A stretch of DNA of 64,000 nt from assembly GCA_965200465.1 (NCBI GenBank), contig OZ241358.1, positions 3,100,001-3,164,000 on the forward strand. Reading direction: 5' to 3'. Shown here one piece after another: positions 30,208 to 37,181 of the stretch. The notes beneath the pieces were generated by a model that was not told the origin of the DNA, searched no databases, and saw only the letters and a program-made list of their open reading frames with translations. The DNA comes from Azophilus sp965200465 (lineage in GTDB: Bacteria; Pseudomonadota; Gammaproteobacteria; Pseudomonadales; Azotimanducaceae). The position numbers were made by a program, and so were the translations under genes. How positions within the stretch are numbered: position 1 is the first letter of the stretch; each line of letters starts with the position of its first letter.

Positions 30208-30292
30208 GGCGGCGGCTCCCTGCGGCAATCGATTTGTTGCCGAAAATGGTAGCGCACTTCAGCAGCGCCGTCCAAGGCGGTTTGCGGCGTTG

Positions 30293-30319
30293 TTGATGCG
30301 CCCAAGCAAATGTTAAACT
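30293..30319 (+). promoter_or_regulatory. Candidate promoter for cpaF
   Basis: TTGATG (30293-30298), 15 nt, then extended -10 TG-T-TAAACT (30311-30319). The -10 ends only 7 nt before the ATG of cpaF, so a transcript would be nearly leaderless. Spacing is short and support is weak. Confidence 0.3.
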
Positions 30320-30326
30320 CCGCCCC

Positions 30327-31694
30327 ATGCCGTTATCCATTCGACATCGACACAGTCGCTCCCAGCAGAGCCCGGAAAGCTTAACGGAGCGGGCGGCCGC
30401 CACGCCCGAGGCCGCGGCGCGGGATCGTTTTGAGCTGATCGTGCCTTGGTATCACGGCCGCGTTCTTGAGTCCTTGGATTCGGAGACGGCGTCCGCCTTG
30501 GACGACCGCGGCATGGTCGATTTGGTGCTGTCCTTGCTGCGGCAACTCGAAACCTCTCCGGACGCGCCGCCCATCGGCAACGCCCACAGTCAGTTGGCAA
30601 CCCGGCTGGTGGATGAGATGCGCGGCCTAGGCCCGCTCGGCCCCCTGCTGCGGGACCCGGACGTCAGCGACGTTTTGGTGAACGGCCTAAACTCCGTTTA
30701 CGTTGAACGGCACGGGCGCTTGAACAAGGAGGAGGTGCATTTCCGCAGCGCCGACCACCTGACCCGCATCGCCCAGCGCATGGCCGAAGGCGTGGGCCGC
30801 CACATTGACGAACTCAACCCGATTTGCGACGCGCGCCTGCAAGATGGTTCCCGGGTGAACATCATCGGTCCGCCGCTGGCCATCGACGGCGCCGCCATCT
30901 CCATCCGCCGCTTCCGCAAGGGCGGCTTCACGGTGCAGGAGTTGGCGAGCAACGGCGCCATGCATCCGGCCATGGCCACCTTGCTGGAGATGGCCACTAG
31001 GGAGCAGCTCAACATCGTGGTGTCGGGAGGCACCGGCTCCGGCAAGACCACCGTGCTGAATGCGCTTTCAGGCAACATTAATTCCGGCGAGCGCGTGGTG
31101 ACCTTGGAGGACGCCGCCGAACTCAACTTGCGCCAGCCGCATGTGGTGCGGCTGGAGACCCGCGCACCTTCATCCGAGGGCGCCGGCGAAATCCACATGC
31201 GCGACCTGCTCAAGAACGCACTGCGGATGCGCCCGGACCGCATCATCGTCGGCGAGGTGCGTGGCCCCGAAGCGCTGGAGGCCCTGCAGGCCATGAACAC
31301 CGGCCATCCCGGCTCCATGTTCACCGTGCATGCCAACAACCCGCGGGACACCGTGCGGCGGCTGGAGTACTTGGTCATGATGGGCTCCGGCGAGATACCC
31401 ATGTCGGCCATCCGCCACCAAGTCGCCTCCGCGGTGGATTTGATCGTGCAGGCGGCGCGCTTTCGGGACGGCACGCGGCGCATCGTCTCCATCACCTACG
31501 TCGCCGGCTTGGAGGGGGACACGCCGGTGCTTGAGGAAATTTGGCGTTACGACCCGGCTGCGGATCGGTTTGAATACGGCGGCGAACTGCCGGCTTTCAC
31601 CCGTCGGTTCCAAGCGACTGGCCTTGGCAAGCTGCTGAAAGCGAACATGGGCCCCACCGCCAACGGCGCCGACGCACAGGATCTTGCGGAATGA
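30327..31694 (+). CDS. cpaF: CpaF/TadA-type secretion ATPase
   Basis: Hexameric traffic ATPase (455 residues) that powers Tad pilus assembly. The N-terminal domain includes RLVDEMRGLGPLGPLLRDPDVSDVLVNG. Walker A is SGGTGSGKTTVLNAL (about residues 232-246). The Asp box is TLEDAAELNL, Walker B-like RPDRIIVGEVRGPEALE, and the His box GHPGSMFTVHANNP. All key catalytic segments are present, so it should be active. It overlaps tadB by ATGA. The upstream gap to the divergent Uma2 gene is 119 nt. Confidence 0.94.
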   Translation: MPLSIRHRHSRSQQSPESLTERAAATPEAAARDRFELIVPWYHGRVLESLDSETASALDDRGMVDLVLSLLRQLETSPDAPPIGNAHSQLATRLVDEMRGLGPLGPLLRDPDVSDVLVNGLNSVYVERHGRLNKEEVHFRSADHLTRIAQRMAEGVGRHIDELNPICDARLQDGSRVNIIGPPLAIDGAAISIRRFRKGGFTVQELASNGAMHPAMATLLEMATREQLNIVVSGGTGSGKTTVLNALSGNINSGERVVTLEDAAELNLRQPHVVRLETRAPSSEGAGEIHMRDLLKNALRMRPDRIIVGEVRGPEALEALQAMNTGHPGSMFTVHANNPRDTVRRLEYLVMMGSGEIPMSAIRHQVASAVDLIVQAARFRDGTRRIVSITYVAGLEGDTPVLEEIWRYDPAADRFEYGGELPAFTRRFQATGLGKLLKANMGPTANGADAQDLAE

Positions 31695-32641
31695 GCGCGG
31701 ATCAGCTCACTGGGCTTTTGGGCGTTATCGTCGCCCTCGTCCTTGGTTTCGCGGCCATGGCGGGCAGCGAAGCCATGCGCTCCCGAGCAAGGATGAGACG
31801 CCGAATCCAGCCGTTTTCCGAATTGCTCGGCGTCGAGGACCTGGGGCGGCAGGTGGCGGCGGCGCCGGTGGAGGTGGGAAGCGACGAGGAGAATCCAGTT
31901 CTCGCTTGGCTCAACGGGCGCTTTCCCCTCGCCGGCGGGCTGCGGGTGACCTTGATCGTCTTTTTTGCGGCGGTGGCGGGGTTTGCGGCCATAACGCCGA
32001 TTTTGGCGTTCGTCGGCGTGGCGCCGGTGCTGGCGGTGCCCGTCGGAGCCGCCGTAGCCGCAGGCTTGGGGCTGAACGTGGGCTCCGCCATGGAAAACGG
32101 CAAGCGCAATGAATTCAATGATCGCTTCCTGCTCGCCATGGAGGACTTTCAGCGCATGGTGCGTTTCGGCATTCCCGCCATGCAGGGCCTCAAGTCGGTT
32201 GGCGACGCCGCCGAAGAACCGCTTAAGTCGTCCTTGCGAAAGATACTGCTGGAGACGGACTTCGGCGTTCCCCTTGACCAAGCCATGGCCCGGGAGGCCC
32301 GCCGGGTGCGCATGAGCGAACTGGCCATGCTGGCGGCCATCATCTCCACTCAAACAAGCACTGGCGGCAACCTTTCGGAGGCGGTGGGCAATCTTGCCGC
32401 CATGCTGCGGGAACGGCTGGACAACCGGGCGAGGATGAAGGCTTCCACCGCGGAGTCCCGAGTCACGCTGATCATATTGAGCATCGTCCCCTTCATTGGC
32501 GTGGGCATCCAAGCGGCGCTGCAGCCGGATCTCGTCGGCGTGCTTTTGGGGGAGGGCCGGCATCTGCTGGGCATCGGCCTCGCCTTCATCGTTTCCGGGT
32601 TGGTCATTTCCTACTTCATGATTCGCGGCGCCCAAAGATGA
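31691..32641 (+). CDS. tadB: Tad secretion inner-membrane protein TadB
   Basis: Type II secretion F-domain platform protein (316 residues). An N-terminal helix (GLLGVIVALVLGFAAMAG) and two central helices (VTLIVFFAAVAGFAAI, LAFVGVAPVLAVPVGAAVAAGLGL) flank the F domain (RFLLAMEDFQRMVRFGIPAMQGL ... GNLAAMLRERLDNRARMKASTAESR). A C-terminal helix pair (LIILSIVPFIGVGIQ, GIGLAFIVSGLVISYFMI) follows. It partners with TadC and CpaF. ATGA overlaps link it on both sides. Confidence 0.92.
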   Translation: MSADQLTGLLGVIVALVLGFAAMAGSEAMRSRARMRRRIQPFSELLGVEDLGRQVAAAPVEVGSDEENPVLAWLNGRFPLAGGLRVTLIVFFAAVAGFAAITPILAFVGVAPVLAVPVGAAVAAGLGLNVGSAMENGKRNEFNDRFLLAMEDFQRMVRFGIPAMQGLKSVGDAAEEPLKSSLRKILLETDFGVPLDQAMAREARRVRMSELAMLAAIISTQTSTGGNLSEAVGNLAAMLRERLDNRARMKASTAESRVTLIILSIVPFIGVGIQAALQPDLVGVLLGEGRHLLGIGLAFIVSGLVISYFMIRGAQR

Positions 32642-33594
32642 TGCTCGACCTGCTTCTTTTGCTGGCGGTCGCCGTTCCGGGCGTTGGCGTCTTTTTCTTG
32701 GTGCGCATCCTGGGCGATCGGTCCCGCTTGGCGCGCCGCCTGCGCTTGGCGGAGGGCAAGGCCGGGGAAGGAGAGGCGCGCTTAAGCAGCCGCCTCACCG
32801 AGGGCATGGCTGGGGCTAAGGGCGGGCTGGAGCGCGTCTTCACCGCCTTGGGCGCCCTGATGCCCTTGGGCGAGGACGACCGGCGCAAGATTGCGGTTGG
32901 CGTGGAGAGGGCCGGCTTTCAGTCCTCCAACGCCGTCACCATCGTGCTCGGCGCCAAATTCACCTGCCTGCTGTTGGGCTTGGCGGCCGGGATACTGATG
33001 CTCAGCGGCTACCTGCCAGGCGTGCTCGGCATCGGCGTCGGCGTCATAGGCGGCTTTCTCATTGGCGTCCTGTTCAACTTGCTGCCGGAAATGATCGTCT
33101 CCCGGCTGGCGGCAAGCCGCCTTTGGCGCATTCAGTCAGCGCTGCCCGATGCGCTGGATCTGCTGATCGTCTGCTTGGAGGCGGGCTTGACCTTCGAGCG
33201 CGCCTTGCGCCGCACCGTCAATGACTTGAAGACCTTTCAGCCGACCTTGGCGGCGGAGCTTGGCCAAGCCAGCCTGGACATGAGCGTTCACGGGCGAACG
33301 CGGGAGGATGCGCTGGGCCGAGTGGCGGAGCGGCTGGACAGCCAGGATCTCCGGGACCTGACCACCACCGTAGTGCAAAGCGAGCGCCACGGCACTCCGG
33401 TTGCCGACGCCTTGCGCAAGCTCGCCAATTCGGTGCGCGTGCAGACCATTTCAAGGATGCAGACCAAAATGGCGCGGCTGCCCACCATGCTGGTGCTGCC
33501 GTCCATCGCCTGCCTGCTGCCGGGGATTCTGGTGCTCGTTGGGGGCCCCTCCATGCTCAAGCTCATGAACGAGCTGGGCGGCATGGGAATCTGA
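32638..33594 (+). CDS. tadC: Tad secretion inner-membrane protein TadC
   Basis: Second F-domain platform protein (318 residues). Membrane segments are LLLLLAVAVPGVGVFFLVRI, GAKFTCLLLGLAAGILML, GVLGIGVGVIGGFLIGVLF and MLVLPSIACLLPGILVLVGGP. The F domain is recognisable by ALPDALDLLIVCLEAGLTFERAL and RMQTKMARLPTML. It ends the cpaF-tadB-tadC unit and faces the convergent roadblock gene only 10 nt away. Confidence 0.92.
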   Translation: MMLDLLLLLAVAVPGVGVFFLVRILGDRSRLARRLRLAEGKAGEGEARLSSRLTEGMAGAKGGLERVFTALGALMPLGEDDRRKIAVGVERAGFQSSNAVTIVLGAKFTCLLLGLAAGILMLSGYLPGVLGIGVGVIGGFLIGVLFNLLPEMIVSRLAASRLWRIQSALPDALDLLIVCLEAGLTFERALRRTVNDLKTFQPTLAAELGQASLDMSVHGRTREDALGRVAERLDSQDLRDLTTTVVQSERHGTPVADALRKLANSVRVQTISRMQTKMARLPTMLVLPSIACLLPGILVLVGGPSMLKLMNELGGMGI

Positions 33595-33595
33595 G

Positions 33596-33627
33596 AGGGG
33601 CCTGCTAAATCCGGTTGAGCGGCCCCC
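33596..33627. terminator. Possible hairpin between convergent tadC and roadblock gene
   Basis: AGGGGCC (33596-33602) can pair with GGCCCCCT (33621-33628) across an 18-nt loop. It overlaps the end of the convergent roadblock gene and has only a weak T-run, so it may be chance in GC-rich DNA. Confidence 0.25.
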
Positions 33628-34291
33628 TTCTGACGCCGTGGCCGCCCCGCCACTGTGGATTGGGCAGGTCGGGCGTTCGCAGGGGCGGTTGCCGGCCGGC
33701 GTCCGGCCCTAGGTCGCCAGGGGCTGGATGCTCCGGCGGACTTGGCGGCGTCGTCCTGCTTGGGCCGTCGCTGCCGTTAACCCCGCCGCCGCCAATGCTC
33801 TGCAAAGCGGGTGCGCCTTGGCCTGGATCTTGAGATGGCTCAAGCGGCGGCGGCAGGGCCGCAGCCGGCGCCTCCCGCTGCTCCCGCTCCCGCATTTCGC
33901 GGATGCGCTCCAAGGCTTGGCGCATCGACACCCAGCCCATGCCGAGATTGGCCGTCTTGTCGGTGATCAGGATCAACAGGGTGCCTTCCCAGCCGGGAAC
34001 CACGGCCATGAAATGGTAGGTGTCCTCCGTGGTGGTCTGAATTTCGCGCACGAAGCTCTCCGGCGATTCGCCGGCGCCGCCGGACATCTCCATCTCCAGC
34101 TGCCAGATGGTTCGGTTTCTAAAGTAGTCAACGCTGGCTACGGCCATGGCCTCCATGGCCTCCGCAGTCAGCAACGACCCCGGCACGACCTTCATGGCCA
34201 AGGGCAGGCCAGTCTCCAAGTCCACCGCGGCGCAGCCAAGGCAGCCGCGCACCTCCTTGACCGTTTCATCGCATAAGTCATCCAACCTCAT
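33605..34291 (-). CDS. Roadblock/LC7-like protein A with Pro/Gly-rich tail
   Basis: Protein of 228 residues. The first ~130 residues look like a roadblock/LC7 fold: VRGCLGCAAVDLETGLPLAM, a helix with MEAMAVASVDYFRNR, the strand FVREIQTTTEDTYHFMAVV, and TLLILITDKTANLGMGWVSMRQAL. A ~90-residue Pro/Gly-rich disordered tail follows. Roadblock proteins usually act as MglB-like partners of small Ras-like GTPases or as scaffold subunits; no GTPase gene is in the window. It is a clear paralogue of the protein at 44298-45239. Two adjacent ATGs (34294, 34291) follow AAGGAG; the second has the better 5-nt spacing. Confidence 0.7.
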   Translation of the reverse strand: MRLDDLCDETVKEVRGCLGCAAVDLETGLPLAMKVVPGSLLTAEAMEAMAVASVDYFRNRTIWQLEMEMSGGAGESPESFVREIQTTTEDTYHFMAVVPGWEGTLLILITDKTANLGMGWVSMRQALERIREMREREQREAPAAALPPPLEPSQDPGQGAPALQSIGGGGVNGSDGPSRTTPPSPPEHPAPGDLGPDAGRQPPLRTPDLPNPQWRGGHGVRRGPLNRI

Positions 34292-34390
34292 CATGGCTCC
34301 TTGGCCGAATTCCGTTTCGGCCCACGCACTTAATGTTCCGGCACCATGCACCACTGATGGGCGCCATGTCAAGCAAACCGCCCAACACCT

Positions 34391-34418
34391 TTTACGCCCG
34401 CCAAGATGCGGTTACAAT
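34391..34418 (+). promoter_or_regulatory. Candidate sigma-70 promoter
   Basis: TTTACG (34391-34396), a 16-nt spacer, and TACAAT (34413-34418, 5 of 6 matches to TATAAT) lie 31 nt upstream of the GTG start at 34449, in a locally AT-richer stretch. This would drive the TonB-C coiled-coil gene and the operon behind it. Confidence 0.5.
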
Positions 34419-34448
34419 CAAAATTCATTTTTCGCAGTGTGTTCAATA

Positions 34449-36206
34449 GTGGCCGTTCATCGCCAGCCGCAGCAGGCTTCCAGCCATCGGCGGCTGTTTT
34501 TCTACATCCCGCCGCTCTTAATCCTGATCATGGTGGCGGCGCTGTTGTTTTTCATCGACACTTCGGATACCGGGCCGGCCCGGGACGGCGATCTTTGCCC
34601 CGTCCCCGCGGACGGCATTACCGGCCGGGCGGAGTTCCTGCTCGACCTGCACAAGCCCACGGGTGGGTTGGGGGGCTCGCTGGCGGTGGATGCGCTGCGC
34701 GTCCTGACGTTGGACTTGGACGCCGACACCGAATTGCGGGTCTTCGCCATAACGGACAATTCCGGTGCGCCGCGCCAACTTCTGGACCGCTTGTGCAAGC
34801 CCTACGGCAATGCGGACTTGGCCTTTGAAGGCGCCAAGGACCGCCGTCAGCAGGTGCGGGACTGCGATGATCTTCCGGCGCAACTGCCCAACCACGTGCG
34901 CAGCAACGCGGAGCGGTTTTGCGCCCAGCGCGCCCAGCTTGGGGAGCGCATTGAGCAATTGGCCGCGGCGCCGGCTGCGCCGGTGGCCAGCGCCTACTTG
35001 GTGGAGGCGCTCGAGGAGACCGGGCTGGAATTGGCGGAGTTGTCTGGGCGTCGCTCCCTTTACGTCTTTTCCGACATGCTGCAGCATTCCTCTTGGTATT
35101 CCCATTTGGAGCTTGGCTGGAACGGCTGGAGTTTTGCGGACTTCATTGAAATGCGCACGGCCCAGGACGCCTTGGTCGGCCCCCGTCCCCCGGCCATTGC
35201 GGGCTTGGACGTCACCATCTTCTACATGCCCCGGGAGGGCGTCACCGAGCTGCCGCGCGTAAAGTCGGTACACAAGCGGTTTTGGCGGGACTACTTCGCC
35301 CCGGCCAGCCCCGGCTTTCGTGAGCAGGCGTTGGCGCCCGCATACCAAGCGGCCCCGCTCATGAACAGGCTGACGGATGCGGAGCTAGCGCAACAGGAGC
35401 GCCAGCGCCTGCGCCAGGAGCGGGAGGAGGCCGAACGCCTGCTCGCCCAGGTCGAACAGGAGCGCACCGCTTTGGAGGAGGCGCGGCGGCAGGCGGAGGC
35501 GGAGGAAAGGGCGCAACAAGCCCGGGTGGATGAACTGCGCCGTCAGCGCGAGCTTTTGCAAGCGGAGGAGGCAAGCCGCGCCGCCGCCCAGGCGGAGGCT
35601 TCAGGGCGGGCCGAAGACGAAAGCCGGCCGGCAACCGAAAGCCAAGCGCAAGCCGGGGCTCAAGAGGACGCCGAGGGTCAAGCGGAATTGGCGAGTCAAG
35701 CGGAGGCTGAGCAGGGCGCATTGGCGGTTCAGGAGGCCGCTGAGCAAGAACCGGCGCCGGCCGTTGTGGAGGAGCCGCCCGCCGCAGTGGCGCAGGCGCC
35801 GGCCCCGGAACCGCCGGCCGCCGCTGCCGTTCCCGAAGATCAAGCCGTGGATTTGGCCGATGTTGGCGACGTCGACGCCGCCGCACTCGAGCCTTGCGGG
35901 GTGCGTCTGAAGCCTAGGTTTCAGGCCGCAGTGCCGCCCTATCCGGGGCGCAACCGAATAGACTATGGGTCGGCCACCATAGTCGTGCAATTCACCCTTA
36001 ACGAGCAGGGCGAAACCGTAGATGATGCGGTGGCGGCGGTCAGCGAGAGGTCCGTCGCCGAACGGGCTGACTACTTGAACCTATTCGTGCGTGAGGTGCT
36101 CAACTTGGTCAAAAGATGGGAATTTGAATTCGATGAGTCCGATGCGGGCGCCTGCGCCAGAAGCCAGCAACTCACCACTCAGTTTCAGTTCAGCTACGGC
36201 AACTAA
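34449..36206 (+). CDS. Membrane-anchored coiled-coil protein with TonB C-terminal-like domain
   Basis: Protein of 585 residues. After a basic N-terminus comes one membrane helix (LFFYIPPLLILIMVAALLFFI, about 15-36), giving an N-in orientation. Residues about 40-300 form a periplasmic domain of no recognised family that contains LYVFSDMLQHSSWYSHLELG. Residues about 310-390 are a Glu/Arg/Gln coiled coil (ERQRLRQEREEAERLLAQVE), then an Ala/Glu/Pro-rich linker. The last ~100 residues (PPYPGRNRIDYGSATIVVQFTLNEQGETVDD ... VKRWEFEF) resemble the TonB C-terminal domain. Thus it has TonB-like layout with an enlarged periplasmic stalk. The GTG at 34449 is the only plausible start clear of the divergent gene. 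Its stop overlaps the next ATG by one base. Confidence 0.65.
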   Translation: MAVHRQPQQASSHRRLFFYIPPLLILIMVAALLFFIDTSDTGPARDGDLCPVPADGITGRAEFLLDLHKPTGGLGGSLAVDALRVLTLDLDADTELRVFAITDNSGAPRQLLDRLCKPYGNADLAFEGAKDRRQQVRDCDDLPAQLPNHVRSNAERFCAQRAQLGERIEQLAAAPAAPVASAYLVEALEETGLELAELSGRRSLYVFSDMLQHSSWYSHLELGWNGWSFADFIEMRTAQDALVGPRPPAIAGLDVTIFYMPREGVTELPRVKSVHKRFWRDYFAPASPGFREQALAPAYQAAPLMNRLTDAELAQQERQRLRQEREEAERLLAQVEQERTALEEARRQAEAEERAQQARVDELRRQRELLQAEEASRAAAQAEASGRAEDESRPATESQAQAGAQEDAEGQAELASQAEAEQGALAVQEAAEQEPAPAVVEEPPAAVAQAPAPEPPAAAAVPEDQAVDLADVGDVDAAALEPCGVRLKPRFQAAVPPYPGRNRIDYGSATIVVQFTLNEQGETVDDAVAAVSERSVAERADYLNLFVREVLNLVKRWEFEFDESDAGACARSQQLTTQFQFSYGN

Positions 36207-37141
36207 TGCGCCGCCCGGAAAGACGCGCCAATCCGTTGCAACGCCGGCCTAGAGGCCCGTGCAAGGGGCTCTCCTGCGGGCGGCGGCGCCAGCGCCTGCT
36301 TGCCGGCGTTTGGCTTTTTTGCTGTGCGCCTCTTGCCGGCGCCCAAGCGCCGCCCTTGGAGCTGCACGACGCCTTGGCGCAATTGCGCGCCGGCGTTGAA
36401 GCGCTGCGCTCGGCCAAAGGGGACGCCGCCGTAGAGAAAGCGCCTTGGCCGGTGGCCTACGCCGCTCCCCGCCACCTGCGCGCCGCCGCCCAAACCTTGC
36501 TGCTCAAGGCCAATCGATTGGCCTTGGAAATCGCCAGGCTTCCGGCCGTTGAGCCGCCCCAAGAGGACGGCGCCGCCTTGGCGTTGATGGAGGGCGCTCA
36601 AGGCCAAGTGGGGGAAGTCATGCGGGTTTTGGGGGTGGAGGCGCCAAATGCGCCTTCGGCGGACGCCGCTCCGCCGCTTGCCGACATTCTGGTGCAAATG
36701 CTGCAAACGAGCCGGCAACTCAGCGCAATGCTGCTTAAGGATCTGAATGCCGAGGATGTTTACGATCTCGTTGACAAAGCCTTGGGCCGCCTAGGCACCG
36801 ATGCCGGCGGCTTGCCGCCCTTGGTGCCGGGCGCCGCGCCAGCGGACCTGCAGCAACGTCTTTTGGACTGCTTGGAGCTTGCCCAGCAGGCCGCGGCAAC
36901 GCGCAACGCGCCGGCGTTGGGCTTGGATTTGTCGGATGCGCGCAGTCGGCGGGACATTGACCTTGCCGACCTCTACGACCTTGCCGCACTGCTGCTCGCC
37001 GATGTTGACCAACTAGCGCCGCCGCAGGGTTCGCAAGCCTTGACGCCATCGCCGCACCCGCGCCCGGCGCCGGTGTTCCCGTCCCATGCGCAGCGTTTGG
37101 CCGGCGCTCTTGCCGGCCGCCTGCGGGCGCTGGCGGAGTGA
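36206..37141 (+). CDS. Exported protein of unrecognised paralogous family, member A
   Basis: Protein of 311 residues with a long basic N-terminus and signal peptide (RQRLLAGVWLFCCAPLAGAQA). I do not recognise the family. The mature protein is almost all alpha-helical: LHDALAQLRAGVEALRS, APRHLRAAAQTLLLKANRLALE, ILVQMLQTSRQLSAMLLKDL, AEDVYDLVDKALGRLG, LQQRLLDCLELAQQAA, DLADLYDLAALLLADVDQL and VFPSHAQRLAGALAGRLRAL. It aligns end to end with the product at 39892-40926, sharing the SRQ, DVY, QRL, YDLA and PSH.QRLAG positions. TAATG overlap couples it to the upstream TonB-C protein; the kinase-like gene follows after 40 nt. Probably periplasmic. Confidence 0.65.
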   Translation: MRRPERRANPLQRRPRGPCKGLSCGRRRQRLLAGVWLFCCAPLAGAQAPPLELHDALAQLRAGVEALRSAKGDAAVEKAPWPVAYAAPRHLRAAAQTLLLKANRLALEIARLPAVEPPQEDGAALALMEGAQGQVGEVMRVLGVEAPNAPSADAAPPLADILVQMLQTSRQLSAMLLKDLNAEDVYDLVDKALGRLGTDAGGLPPLVPGAAPADLQQRLLDCLELAQQAAATRNAPALGLDLSDARSRRDIDLADLYDLAALLLADVDQLAPPQGSQALTPSPHPRPAPVFPSHAQRLAGALAGRLRALAE

Positions 37142-37181
37142 CAAGACGCTTGGCTGCGGTCTGACATAGGGGAGGAAGGAC

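Noticed and set aside
35359..35886. Pro/Arg-rich minus-strand frame opposite the coiled-coil region
   Set aside because: A direct consequence of the Glu/Ala/Gln-rich coding on the plus strand.
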